Part shown: positions 1-8,356 of the stretch, in pieces
Layout of the letters: each line of letters starts with the position of its first letter
Numbering within the stretch: the first letter of the stretch is position 1
NCBI GenBank assembly: GCA_902363045.1
Contig: CABIYX010000009.1
Location: 25,222 to 89,221 of the forward strand
DNA: 64,000 nt
Direction: 5' to 3'
From: Clostridiales bacterium
GTDB lineage: Bacteria; Bacillota; Clostridia; Oscillospirales; Oscillospiraceae
Position numbers and translations under genes: made by a program
The notes under the pieces: generated by a model
Seen by the model: the letters and a program-made list of their open reading frames with translations, nothing else
Told to the model about the DNA's origin: nothing
Databases searched by the model: none

Positions 1-57
1 GACTTCGTTGCCGACACACTCTGTCTGGCTATTTTCATGTATGGAGGATAACTGCCT

Positions 58-255
58 ATGGCAAAAAACAAAACAGAGATTCATGTGACCACTGTGTTTG
101 ATGGGGAACTGGACGCAACCGATGTGTTCGTCAGCCTGATTTCCCAGAAATACGGCAAAACAAATACAAAAGAATATCTTGCTAAAAAGAAAGATTTGAA
201 GTATAATGAAGATGAGGTTCAAAAGAGCCAGATACCGTCTGGATTGTGTGGGTAA
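58..255 (+). CDS. Small partner protein of the serine recombinase, unknown function
   Basis: This 65-residue protein is preceded by a GGAGG-type ribosome binding site, and its stop codon touches the recombinase start (TAAATG). No family was recognised. It contains IHVTTVF near the N-terminus, followed by an acidic patch and LIS. The small gene before the second recombinase of the window (10604-10843) has a comparable IHVVSVF, so the two may be distant relatives. Position directly upstream of a large serine recombinase makes a recombination accessory or directionality role possible, but that is inference only. Confidence 0.6.
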   Translation: MAKNKTEIHVTTVFDGELDATDVFVSLISQKYGKTNTKEYLAKKKDLKYNEDEVQKSQIPSGLCG

Positions 256-1926
256 ATGGCTATGATGAACGAAATGGAATACAGAACAATCGGTTCGGCA
301 CTTGCCGGGGGCTATCGTGCAGCGGTCTATTGCAGACTGTCAAAGGACGATGACCTGCAAGGCGAAAGTGCCAGTATCGCAAACCAGCGTGATATGCTGG
401 AAAAATACTGCGAAAAGCAGGGATGGGAGGTTGTTGCAGTCTATCAGGACGATGGCTTCACAGGTCTTAATATGGAGCGTCCTGATTTACAGAGGATGTT
501 AAGAGCCATTGAGCGCAGGCAAATCAACCTTGTTATCACGAAAGACCTCAGCAGACTGGGGCGTAACTATCTGCAAACCGGGCATTTGATTGAGGACTTT
601 TTCCCAAGAAACGGTGTCCGCTATATCGCCATGAATGACGGTATCGACACCCTGCGGGATAACAATGATATTGCCCCGTTCAAAAATATCCTGAACGAGA
701 TGTATAGCAAGGATATTTCCAAGAAAGTCCATTCCTCTTATCTTCTGAAAGCGCAGAAAGGACAGTTTACCGGGTGTCTTGCCCCCTTTGGGTATCGGAA
801 AGACCCGGAGGACAAAAACCATCTGCTCATTGACGAGGAAACCGCCCCGATTGTGCGGCTGATTTTCGGGTATGCCCTAAACGGTCATGGTCCGAATTAT
901 ATCCGCAGACGGCTGGAGGAAGAAAAAATCCCCTGCCCCACATGGTGGAACCGGGAACGGGGGCTTCGCAATACCCGCACCAAATGGGAAAAGAAAGACC
1001 CGGAAAACGGACGGTATATGTGGGACTTCTCCGTTATCAAAGACCTTTTGATGAATCCCGTCTACACCGGGGCGATTGCTTCCCAGAAAAAAGACTACCG
1101 CTTCAAAATCGGCACGATTGGGGAAAAGAAGCCGGAGGACTGGATTGTGGTGGAGGGACAGCATGAACCGCTGATTGACCGCATGAGTTTTGATATTGTG
1201 CAGAACAAGCTGAAATCCCGCCAGCGTCCGGGGCAGACCAATGAAATCAGCCTGTTTGCCGGATTGATAAAATGCGGCGAGTGTGGGAAGTCGCTGACGG
1301 TACGCTACACAAACGCAAAACATCCCCAGCGGATTTACTCCTGCAAGACCTACAATGCCTTTGGAAAGAACCACTGCACCCAGCACCGGATTGATTATTG
1401 CACCCTTTACAGCCATGTGCTGCGGAAAATCCGGGAATGTGCCAGAGCTGCCCTGATGGACGGGGAAGCGGTTGCTGACCGCCTGACCAATACCTGTGAA
1501 GCCGAGAAGCGGGAACAGCGGGAAGCAATGGAACGCTCCCTTACAAGGGACGAGGAACGGATTGAGGTTCTGGACAAAATGGTAATGCGGCTTTATGAGG
1601 ATATGATTGCAGGGCGTATCAGTGAGCAGAACTTCAACACCATGCTGGAAAAGACACAGACCGAGCAGACGGAGCTTAAAACAAAAGTGTCCGAGGGCAG
1701 GAAGCGGCTGTCCGATGAAGTCCAGCTTGCCAATGACGCAAAACAATGGGTGGAAGCCATTCAGGAATACGCCAACATCACAGAGCTGGACGCAGCCACC
1801 CTCAACCGCTTAATCAAAGAAATCGTCGTGCATGAGCGCATTGACGAAGATAAAACAAGACACATTTCTATCGAAATTCATTTTAATCTCAAACCCATCC
1901 CGGAGGTGGAACAGGTCACTGCCTGA
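256..1926 (+). CDS. Large serine recombinase (TndX/TnpX type)
   Basis: The 556-residue protein should catalyse excision and integration of the element at the left edge. An N-terminal resolvase domain (about 20-165) contains YCRLSKDD with the catalytic serine at about residue 29, and [12 protein letters not shown] recombinase domain follows (about 190-290), with a zinc ribbon (CGECGKS and a later YSCKTYN...CTQHRI; about 338-385), a coiled coil (about 415-490) and a C-terminal segment with IVVHERI typical of this family. The length is normal and no frameshift is seen. ATG at 256 abuts the previous stop; ATG at 262 or 265 are alternatives. It lies about 90 bp from the disrupted MATE gene, as expected for an enzyme coded next to its own attachment site. 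Confidence 0.95.
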   Translation: MAMMNEMEYRTIGSALAGGYRAAVYCRLSKDDDLQGESASIANQRDMLEKYCEKQGWEVVAVYQDDGFTGLNMERPDLQRMLRAIERRQINLVITKDLSRLGRNYLQTGHLIEDFFPRNGVRYIAMNDGIDTLRDNNDIAPFKNILNEMYSKDISKKVHSSYLLKAQKGQFTGCLAPFGYRKDPEDKNHLLIDEETAPIVRLIFGYALNGHGPNYIRRRLEEEKIPCPTWWNRERGLRNTRTKWEKKDPENGRYMWDFSVIKDLLMNPVYTGAIASQKKDYRFKIGTIGEKKPEDWIVVEGQHEPLIDRMSFDIVQNKLKSRQRPGQTNEISLFAGLIKCGECGKSLTVRYTNAKHPQRIYSCKTYNAFGKNHCTQHRIDYCTLYSHVLRKIRECARAALMDGEAVADRLTNTCEAEKREQREAMERSLTRDEERIEVLDKMVMRLYEDMIAGRISEQNFNTMLEKTQTEQTELKTKVSEGRKRLSDEVQLANDAKQWVEAIQEYANITELDAATLNRLIKEIVVHERIDEDKTRHISIEIHFNLKPIPEVEQVTA

Positions 1927-2019
1927 CCTGTCCCGCCGGGACGGTTCTCTTAAAAACACCATATAGATTTTTTGTACGCCGCCGCCCGCCATCGAGCAGA
2001 GTTTTACACCTAATTGGGG

Positions 2020-2955
2020 ATAAAACAGTTCATCATCTGCCAGGGCTTTGCCAAAAAGGGGATGCAGTCGGTGATGCTGGGGGCGGTGCTCAACATCCTC
2101 CTGGACCCAGTCTTTATCTTCCTGCTGGACCTGGGCGTCAAGGGGGCGGCCATCGCCACCGTGCTCAGCCAGCTGGCAAGCTGTCTGTTTGTGCTTCGTT
2201 TTCTGTTCGGTCCGATTCCGCCGGTGCGCATCACCTTCGGCGGATACAGCCTGCGGACCATGCTGCGTATCCTGCTCACCGGCCTGACCCCCTTTGTCAT
2301 CATTGCGGTGGATAATATGATGATCATCGCCCTCAACGCGGTGCTCCAGCGGTACGGCGGCCCGGAGCAAGGGGACCTGCTGGTAGCCGCGGCCACCGTC
2401 GCCCAGAGCTTCATGCTGGTGGTCACTATGCCTCTGGACGGCATTGCTGCCGGGACGGCCTCTATCCTGGGGTACAACCTGGGGGCCGGCCAGCCCAAAC
2501 GCATCCTGGAGGCCCAGAAGTACACCCTGCTCCTCTCCCTGGCCTATACCACCACTCTGTGTCTGGTGGGGCTGCTGCTGGCCGCCCCCTTCACCCATAT
2601 TTTTACACCGGATCCTCAGATTTCTGCCCTGGCCGTGACTGTCATCCGCATCTTTTCCATCGGTGTGATCCCACTGGCGGTGCAGTACACCATTGTAGAA
2701 GGACTGAACGGCATGGGGATGATGCAGTTTTCCCTCCCCCTGTCCTTCTTCCGAAAGGCTGTCTATTTCGCGGCCCTGTTCACTCTGCCCGCCACCTTCG
2801 GTGCGGCGTCCACCTTCTGCGCAGAGACCATCTCCGACCTGATCCCCCCTCTGGTCACCGTGCTGTTCTACCGGCGGAAGCTGGGCTGGATCCGGGAGCA
2901 GGCCCTGAGCCACCGCGCGGCCCAGAGCGCAAAAACCGCCTCCATGACGTGTTGA
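2020..2955 (+). pseudogene. MATE-family efflux transporter, 5' part lost by element insertion
   Basis: About 310 residues match the C-terminal two thirds of a MATE multidrug/Na+ antiporter. The N-terminal MATE features are missing and the frame runs into a stop and foreign DNA at the left junction. The rest is clean: QFIICQGFAKKGMQ, NILLDPVFIF, and later the second-half motif GTASILGYNLGAGQPKR, with about eight hydrophobic segments. The missing part presumably lies beyond the other end of the element, outside the window. A TTG at 2014 could start a fragment, but half a MATE fold is unlikely to work. Confidence 0.85.
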
Positions 2956-2993
2956 ACCGAGACGGCCGAAACGGCGGCTTTCTAGAGTAGCCG

Positions 2994-3252
2994 GCCGGAC
3001 GCCCCACGGGACGTCCGGCTGAGACTGTCGAAAAAGTGGCACAGCCACTTTTTCGAGGGGGATTGCACGAAAGCTTCGTCTCGATTTCTTGCGAAATTGT
3101 CGGCGAAGCTTTCGCGAGAAGTGTCATTTCCGAGGTACACGCCCCCGGAAATGACGATATTGCATTTTATTCCGTCGCCTTCGGGCAACGGAACTCCTTG
3201 CAGGAGGGCTTTTTTGACAAGCTGAGCCGGACGCCCCACGGGACGTCCGGCT
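2994..3252. repeat. Cluster of palindromic intergenic repeats
   Basis: No gene lies between 2956 and 3313. Instead there is a chain of stem-loops. A 27-bp hairpin sequence beginning GCCGGACGCCCCACGGG occurs identically at 2994-3020 and 3226-3252. Between the copies are a 13-bp stem at 3028-3056 (TCGAAAAAGTGGC), an 11-bp stem with arms 3068-3078 and 3104-3114, and a 10-bp stem with arms 3123-3132 and 3146-3155. Part of it resembles the repeats after gltX at 63.6-63.8 kb. This is a species-type interspersed palindromic element; the 3028-3056 stem could also act as a terminator. Confidence 0.7.
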
Positions 3253-3268
3253 CTGTTTTGCATGAAAA

Positions 3269-3303
3269 ACCGGGGTGCGTTCCCAGTGGAAACGCACCCC
3301 GGT
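3269..3303 (-). terminator. Intrinsic terminator of the serC-serA-rhomboid operon
   Basis: A perfect 13-bp stem (ACCGGGGTGCGTT at 3269-3281 with its complement at 3291-3303) lies just after the rhomboid stop codon. On the minus strand it is followed by a run of five T. Confidence 0.85.
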
Positions 3304-3313
3304 CATTTTTGTC

Positions 3314-3886
3314 TTATATCCTGCGGCCGCGGCTCATGGCAAAGCCCAGCCCCGCACCGCACAGGCCGCCCACGATGTGGGTCAGCTGTGAGACCGTGTC
3401 CCGGGCGGTCACGGCGTCCACCACCTCGCCCCCCAGATAGAGGAGCACCACCAGCACCAGGGTCAGCGGCACCTCCCCCTCCCGCATCCCGGCCAGGGAG
3501 GACAGCACGATCATCATAAACACGATGCCGCTGGCCCCCAGCAGGGCGGAGCCGGGGAACAGCAGGAACTGCACCAGGCCGGAGATCAGGGCGGTCAGCG
3601 CGATACAGCCCAGCAGCCTCCGGCTGCCGTACTTCTCCTCCAGCGGCGGCCCGATCACCAACAGCGGCATGATGTTCCCGATGAAGTGGGTGTAATTGGC
3701 GTGGCCCAGCACATGGGTGATCATCCGCACATAGGTCAGTGGGTCGGTAAGCGGGGCGCGGTAGACGCAGAACAGCAGCCGGGTGCTCCCGCCCCCTGTG
3801 AGCATCCCCAAAAGCAGCGCCCCCAGGGACAGCAGAGAGAAGGTCAGCACCACCGGCGCGTTATATTGCAGGCGCAGGGGCCTCAA
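3314..3886 (-). CDS. Rhomboid-family intramembrane serine protease
   Basis: The 190-residue polytopic membrane protein has about six hydrophobic segments. The rhomboid catalytic features are in order: a conserved HANYTHFIGN segment, GASG with the nucleophilic serine in the middle, and a C-terminal QLTHIVGG histidine. It should cleave transmembrane substrates inside the membrane; the substrate is unknown. The start is TTG at 3886-3884, overlapping the serA stop (TTGA), which implies translational coupling. There is no rival start at the correct place. It is the last gene of the serC-serA operon, an unexpected partner for serine biosynthesis, so the link may be transcriptional only. Confidence 0.88.
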   Translation of the reverse strand: MRPLRLQYNAPVVLTFSLLSLGALLLGMLTGGGSTRLLFCVYRAPLTDPLTYVRMITHVLGHANYTHFIGNIMPLLVIGPPLEEKYGSRRLLGCIALTALISGLVQFLLFPGSALLGASGIVFMMIVLSSLAGMREGEVPLTLVLVVLLYLGGEVVDAVTARDTVSQLTHIVGGLCGAGLGFAMSRGRRI

Positions 3887-5055
3887 TGATTCAGCACCCG
3901 GACCCGGATCATGCCCGGGATAGCCCGCAGCTCCTCCGCCACCTTATCCTTGATGCGGCTGTTCAGATCCACCATGGTATAGGCGTAGTCCTTCTTGGAC
4001 TTGTTGGTCAGGTTCTCCACGTTGACCCCCTCCGCGGAGAGGATGGAGGTGATCTTGGTCAGCATGGCCGGGATGTTCTGGTGGATCAGGCACACCCGGG
4101 AGATCCCGCTCCACTCCTGCGCCACGTTGGGCAGGTTCACCGAGTTCTTGACATTGCCGTTGAGCAGATAGTCCTTCAGCTGGTCCGCCGCCATGCGGGC
4201 GCAGTTCTCCTCGCTCTCCGGCGTGGAGGCGCCCAGGTGGGGCAGGGCCACCACATGAGCCGCCACCGCGATCTTTTCATCGGGGAAATCGGTGACATAC
4301 CGGGCCACCCGGCCGGACTCCAGGGCCTGGATCATGTCGTCGTCGTTCACCAGACCGCCCCGGGCCAGGTTCAGGATCCGGACCTGACCCTTCATCTTGG
4401 CAATGGACTCCGCGTTGATAAAGTCCTTGGTGCTGTTGTTATAGGGGATGTGGATGGTGATGTAGTCGGACGCCCGGTACAGCTCGTCCACATTTTTTAC
4501 CACATGGACATGGCGGTCCAGGCGCAGGGCGGCCTCCACCGACAGGAAGGGGTCATAGCCGTATACGTCCATCCCCAGCTCCAGGGCGATGTTGCACACC
4601 AGCGCGCCGATGGCCCCCAGGCCGATCACGCCCAGGGTCTTGCGGTACAGCTCCGGCCCGGCGAAGGCGGACTTCCCCTTCTCCACCACGGCGGTCAGGT
4701 CCACCCCGGGGGTGTGGACCTGCTCCTGCACCCACTCGGCGCCGCCCAGGATGTCCCGGGAGGCGATGAGCAGGGCGGCCAAAACCAGCTCCTTCACCGC
4801 GTTGGCGTTGGCGCCGGGGGTGTTGAACACCACGATGCCGTTTTCCGAGCAGCGGTCGATGGGGATGTTGTTGGTCCCCGCGCCCGCCCGGGCGATGGCC
4901 CGCAGCTCCTCCGGAAACACATAGTCGTGCATGGGGGCGGAGCGGACCAGGACGCCGTCCTCGTTCTCCACCTCGCCGCCCACCTGGAAGCGGGTCTGAT
5001 CCAGCAGATCCAGACCGGCGCTGGAAATCTTATTTAAGGTTTTGATGCGGTACAT
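3883..5055 (-). CDS. serA: D-3-phosphoglycerate dehydrogenase
   Basis: The enzyme oxidises 3-phosphoglycerate to 3-phosphohydroxypyruvate with NAD+, the first step of serine synthesis. The 390-residue protein has an N-terminal substrate-binding part with GAGTNNIP, a Rossmann motif GLGAIG at about residue 143, catalytic segments LNLARGG and LPHLGAST, and a C-terminal ACT domain (about 318-390, starting near VCLIHQN) likely used for serine feedback. This is the short ACT-bearing form found in many Firmicutes. ATG at 5055 is chosen because GAGG precedes it and the family starts with MYRIKTLNK; upstream in-frame codons lie in the serC-serA spacer. serC lies 53 bp upstream and is transcribed with it. 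Confidence 0.96.
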   Translation of the reverse strand: MYRIKTLNKISSAGLDLLDQTRFQVGGEVENEDGVLVRSAPMHDYVFPEELRAIARAGAGTNNIPIDRCSENGIVVFNTPGANANAVKELVLAALLIASRDILGGAEWVQEQVHTPGVDLTAVVEKGKSAFAGPELYRKTLGVIGLGAIGALVCNIALELGMDVYGYDPFLSVEAALRLDRHVHVVKNVDELYRASDYITIHIPYNNSTKDFINAESIAKMKGQVRILNLARGGLVNDDDMIQALESGRVARYVTDFPDEKIAVAAHVVALPHLGASTPESEENCARMAADQLKDYLLNGNVKNSVNLPNVAQEWSGISRVCLIHQNIPAMLTKITSILSAEGVNVENLTNKSKKDYAYTMVDLNSRIKDKVAEELRAIPGMIRVRVLNH

Positions 5056-5108
5056 AATAAAAAACCTCGAATCTATGTTGTAATAGGAATGCCCTATCCC
5101 ACGGGCGC

Positions 5109-6194
5109 TCAGTTGTTCCGGTCGAACTCCCGGATGAATTGGCACAGGCGCTCCACGCCCTCCACAGGCATAGCGTTATAGATACTGGCCCGCATCCCGC
5201 CGGTCTTGCGGTGTCCCTTCAGGTTGACGAAGCCAGCCTCCGCGGCCTCCGCCACGAACTTGGCGTCCAGCGCCTCGTCCCCGGTGCGGAAGGTGACGTT
5301 CATCCCGGAGCGGGAGCCCTTCTCCGCGTGGCAGCGGAACAGCCGGGAGCTGTCCAGGGTGTCATACAGCATGGAGGAGCGCAGAGTGCGCAGCTTCTCC
5401 ATCCCTTCCACGCCCCCCTGCTCCTCCACCCAGTCCAGGGTGAGGCCCAGCATATAGATGCACCAGCAGGGCGGGGTGTTGTACATGGAGTCCTTTTCGA
5501 TCATGGTCTGGTAGTTCATAATCAGGGGGGTGAAGGGCAGCTCGTGGCCGGCCAGATCCTCCCGGATGATGACCACCGTCAGCCCGGCGGGGGCCATGTT
5601 CTTCTGCGCGCCGGCGTAGACGATGCCGAATTTGGACAGGTCCACCGGGCGGGAGAGAATGTCAGAGGACATATCACACACCAGGGGCACAGCGCCCGTC
5701 TCAGGAACGTACTGCCACTCGGTGCCGTAAATGGTGTTATTGGCGCAGTAGTAGAAGTAGCTGGCCTCCGGGTCCAGCTTCAGCTGCTCCTGGGCGGGGA
5801 TGTAGGAGTGGTCCCGGTCCCCGGAGTCGGCGGCGATGTTCACCATGCCGTACTTTTTGGCCTCCTTCATGGCGATGGAGGAGAAGTTGCCTGTAACGGC
5901 GTAGTCCGCCTTCCCGGTGCGGCCCATCAGGTTCAGCGGGATCATGGAGAACTGGCCGGAGGCGCCGGTCTGGAGCAGAAGGACCCGATAGCCGTCGGGC
6001 ACCCGCATCAGGCGGCGCAGCTTTTCCTGGGTCTCCTCAAAAATCCGCAAAAAGACCTTTGAGCGGTGACTCATCTCCATCACGGACATACCGGAACCAC
6101 GGTAGTTGGCGATCTCTGATCCCGCGCGCTCCAGGGCGGAGAGGGGGAGCATGGAAGGTCCTGCGGAGAAGTTGTAAACACGCTGGTCACTCAT
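5109..6194 (-). CDS. serC: Phosphoserine aminotransferase
   Basis: This PLP enzyme transaminates 3-phosphohydroxypyruvate with glutamate to give 3-phosphoserine, the second step of serine synthesis. The 361-residue protein has the family N-terminus VYNFSAGPSMLP, the PLP-lysine segment YAGAQKNMAPAG, and a C-terminal GHRKTGGMRASIYNAM. Length is normal. AAAGGGG stands about 10 bases before ATG at 6194. It is the first gene of the operon serC-serA-rhomboid, driven by the promoter at 6264-6292. No serB is visible nearby. Confidence 0.97.
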   Translation of the reverse strand: MSDQRVYNFSAGPSMLPLSALERAGSEIANYRGSGMSVMEMSHRSKVFLRIFEETQEKLRRLMRVPDGYRVLLLQTGASGQFSMIPLNLMGRTGKADYAVTGNFSSIAMKEAKKYGMVNIAADSGDRDHSYIPAQEQLKLDPEASYFYYCANNTIYGTEWQYVPETGAVPLVCDMSSDILSRPVDLSKFGIVYAGAQKNMAPAGLTVVIIREDLAGHELPFTPLIMNYQTMIEKDSMYNTPPCWCIYMLGLTLDWVEEQGGVEGMEKLRTLRSSMLYDTLDSSRLFRCHAEKGSRSGMNVTFRTGDEALDAKFVAEAAEAGFVNLKGHRKTGGMRASIYNAMPVEGVERLCQFIREFDRNN

Positions 6195-6214
6195 TTGGGA
6201 GAACCCCTTTCAAA

Positions 6215-6265
6215 GATAAAATACTGTCCCGCGCCAAAAGAAACAGGGCCGGGATAGTATTTTAT
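6215..6265 (-). promoter_or_regulatory. Long inverted repeat in the serC leader
   Basis: Arms GATAAAATACTGTCCCG (6215-6231) and a complementary arm (6250-6265, one mismatch) flank an 18-base loop. The repeat begins at the -10 box of the serC promoter and fills the 5' untranslated region up to about 20 bases before ATG. It could be an operator or an mRNA stem; nothing in the sequence decides which. Confidence 0.55.
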
Positions 6266-6292
6266 TATAGTAAAGAGGAAAAGAAGTGTCAA
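6264..6292 (-). promoter_or_regulatory. serC promoter, consensus sigma-A type
   Basis: On the minus strand a perfect TTGACA (6292-6287) is followed after 17 bases by a perfect TATAAT (6269-6264), about 70 bp before the serC start. Confidence 0.9.
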
Positions 6293-6346
6293 TCCTTCCG
6301 GCCGGAATGTGGGGAAATATTTCTTTCGGAGACCGGGAACTCCCCC

Positions 6347-6392
6347 TTGACAACTGTATGCCGTTCATATATACTGTGCATATAGTATATAT
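6347..6392 (+). promoter_or_regulatory. gntR promoter with overlapping palindromic operator
   Basis: TTGACA at 6347-6352 and TATACT at 6370-6375 are separated by 17 bases. The -10 box is one arm of an inverted repeat, ATATATACT (6367-6375) and AGTATATAT (6384-6392). A symmetric site over the -10 of a GntR-family gene fits autorepression. A further CGCTATAT follows at 6393-6400. Confidence 0.85.
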
Positions 6393-6478
6393 ACGCTATA
6401 TCAGAAAGGCACACCGGACGCCGAAGCGCCTGACCCATGCGCAGGGCAGACAGCCGCCCCGTCTGGAAGGGATCAAAT

Positions 6479-6859
6479 ATGGACATCATTCTCAGTAACT
6501 CCAGCGGAAAACCCATCTATGAACAGATCGCGGACCAGGTCAAGGAGCAGATCCTGGCCGGCGCGCTGTCGGCGGGGGACGCCCTGCCCTCCATGCGCGT
6601 GCTGGCCAAGGAGCTGCGGATCTCGGTCATCACCACCAAGCGGGCCTACGAGGAGCTGGAGCGGGACGGTTTTTTGGACAATGTCCCGGGAAAAGGCTGC
6701 TTCGTGGCCCCGCAGAACCGGGAGCTGCTGCGGGAGGCCCAGCTGCGCCGGGTGGAGGACGTCCTCGCCCTGGCCGTGGATGAGGCCCGCAAGGGCGGCT
6801 TCTCCCTGTCGGAAATGCAGGAGCTTCTGACCTTATTGTATCAAGGGGACGAATTATGA
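6479..6859 (+). CDS. GntR-family transcriptional regulator (YtrA type)
   Basis: The 126-residue protein has an N-terminal winged helix-turn-helix (about 10-75: PIYEQIADQVKEQILAG, then LPSMRVLAKELRISVITTKRAYEELERDGF) and a short helical tail instead of a large effector domain, as in the YtrA subgroup. Such regulators normally repress their own operon with an ABC transporter. ATG at 6479 follows GGAAGG; a longer frame upstream lacks a ribosome binding site. The stop overlaps the next start (ATGA), so it is coupled with the ABC ATPase. The likely operator is at 6367-6392. Confidence 0.93.
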   Translation: MDIILSNSSGKPIYEQIADQVKEQILAGALSAGDALPSMRVLAKELRISVITTKRAYEELERDGFLDNVPGKGCFVAPQNRELLREAQLRRVEDVLALAVDEARKGGFSLSEMQELLTLLYQGDEL

Positions 6860-7725
6860 CAAATTGTATTGAGATCAAGGGGCTGTGCAAGTCCTATCCG
6901 GACTTCTCCCTTCAAGACGTCGACCTCACCCTCCCCGGCGGCACCATCATGGGGCTGATCGGGGAAAACGGGGCGGGCAAGACCACCACCATCAAGTGCA
7001 TCCTGAACCTGGTCCGCCGGGACGCGGGGGAGATCACCCTTCTGGGGCGGGACAGTCTGCGGGAGGAGCGGGCGGCCAAGGCCGGCGTGGGCGTGGTGCT
7101 GGACGAGTGCTTTTTCCACGACGCGCTCCGGCCCCGGGATCTGGAGCGCATCCTGGCCCCCGTCTATCCCTCCTGGGACAACGGGCTGTACCGGGACTAT
7201 CTGGACAAATTCCGCCTGCCCGGGAAGAGCCTTGTCAAGACCTTCTCCCGGGGCATGAAGATGAAGCTCTCCCTGGCCGCCGCCCTGGCCCACCGGCCCC
7301 AGCTTCTGATCCTGGACGAGGCCACCGCCGGCCTGGACCCGGTGGTCCGGGACGAGATCCTGGACGAATTTTTAAGCTTCATCTGTGACGAGGACCACGC
7401 CATCCTCATCTCCAGCCACATCACCAGCGACCTGGAGAAGGCGGCGGACTACATCACCTATCTCCATCAGGGGCGCGTCGCCCTGTCCCAGCCCAAGGAT
7501 GAGCTGCTGGACCGCTATGGCCGGGTGGGCTGCTCCGCCGCCGACCTGGCCGCCATCCAGCCCGGCGACCTGCTGCGGGTACGGAGGGGCACCTTCGGGT
7601 GCGAGGGCCTCACCGCCGACCGGGAGGCTTTTCGGAGGAAGTATCCTGGCCTGACGGTGGATCCGGCCACTCTGGAGGACATCATGCTGTTCATCGGAAA
7701 GGGGGAGTCCCTGTGTGCGGACTGA
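6856..7725 (+). CDS. ABC transporter ATP-binding protein
   Basis: The 289-residue nucleotide-binding subunit has Walker A GENGAGKTT (about 36-44), a signature region TFSRGMKMKLSLAAAL, Walker B LLILDEATAGLDP and a switch histidine in ISSHI. The C-terminal 70 residues form an accessory domain common in YtrB/EcsA-like export ATPases. It pairs with the membrane protein that starts inside its last codons. The substrate is unknown; YtrA-linked transporters often respond to cell-envelope stress. Confidence 0.93.
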   Translation: MTNCIEIKGLCKSYPDFSLQDVDLTLPGGTIMGLIGENGAGKTTTIKCILNLVRRDAGEITLLGRDSLREERAAKAGVGVVLDECFFHDALRPRDLERILAPVYPSWDNGLYRDYLDKFRLPGKSLVKTFSRGMKMKLSLAAALAHRPQLLILDEATAGLDPVVRDEILDEFLSFICDEDHAILISSHITSDLEKAADYITYLHQGRVALSQPKDELLDRYGRVGCSAADLAAIQPGDLLRVRRGTFGCEGLTADREAFRRKYPGLTVDPATLEDIMLFIGKGESLCAD

Positions 7726-8354
7726 TCTGGAAGGATTTTCTTGTGCTGCGAAAGACCCTGCGGCTGTATGTGCTGTTCCTGCTGGGCTATCTGGGGATGG
7801 CTCTGCTGGGCATCTTCGACCTCACCTTTGTCACCGCCTTCTGCGCGGTGATCCTGATGATCCTGCCCATCTCTGCCTTCTCCTATGACGAGTTCGCCCG
7901 GTGGGACCGGTATGCCCGCACCCTCCCCCTCTCCCCCCGGCAGCTCGTGGGGGGACGCTATCTGTTCGTCCTCCTGCTCATGCTGGCGGTGGCAGCCATC
8001 GGGGCGGTCTCCGCCGTCCTGCTCTCCTTCACCGGCTCCGCCGATCTGTGGGAGAGTCTGGGGACTCAGCTGGTCTCTCTGGGCGCCGCCCTGTTCATTG
8101 TGGACGTCATGTTCCCCCTGAACTACCGGCTGGGGCCGGAGAAGGCCCGCCCCTTCCTGTTCGCCGTCACCTTCCTCCCCTTTATCCTGCTGTTCCTGCT
8201 GTCCAAGGCCGATATTCTGGATCTGTCCTTCCTGGACCGCCTCCAGCCCAGCCAGGCGGCGGCGGGATTCGCCCTGGTCCCCCTGGCCGCCCTGGCGGGG
8301 CTGGCGGTCTCCTTCCTGGTCTCCTGCCGGGTCGCGGAGCGGAAGGAGTACTGA
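7713..8354 (+). CDS. ABC-2 type transporter membrane protein
   Basis: The 213-residue protein has about six hydrophobic segments after an amphipathic start (GLIWKDFLVLRKTL), as in ABC-2 permeases of YtrA-type operons. GTG at 7713 is chosen because GGGGGAG lies about 8 bases upstream and because residues coded further upstream are the out-of-frame end of the ATPase gene; the two genes overlap by 13 bp. It should form the membrane part of the exporter with the preceding ATPase. Confidence 0.88.
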   Translation: MCGLIWKDFLVLRKTLRLYVLFLLGYLGMALLGIFDLTFVTAFCAVILMILPISAFSYDEFARWDRYARTLPLSPRQLVGGRYLFVLLLMLAVAAIGAVSAVLLSFTGSADLWESLGTQLVSLGAALFIVDVMFPLNYRLGPEKARPFLFAVTFLPFILLFLLSKADILDLSFLDRLQPSQAAAGFALVPLAALAGLAVSFLVSCRVAERKEY

Positions 8355-8356
8355 CC

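Larger units (their letters stand above)
1..2020. mobile_element. Right end of an integrative element inserted in a MATE gene
   Basis: The stretch holds a small gene and a large serine recombinase reading rightwards, and then abruptly joins the interior of a MATE transporter gene. Large serine recombinases of this type usually lie at one end of their integrative or mobilizable element, so this should be the right end; the rest lies left of the window. The junction is placed at about 2010-2025 because recognisable MATE coding sequence (QFIICQGFAKK) starts at about 2023 and a stop codon precedes it in that frame at 2011-2013. The other end and the attachment core cannot be seen. Confidence 0.75.

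Noticed and set aside
1810-3048. 412-residue frame on the minus strand over the MATE fragment
   Set aside because: Antisense shadow of a GC-rich coding region: it is rich in G, R, Q and H, has no domain, and crosses the element junction.
3886-5037. 383-residue frame antisense to serA
   Set aside because: Shadow of serA; composition is dominated by H, V, G and D with no recognisable fold or ribosome binding site.
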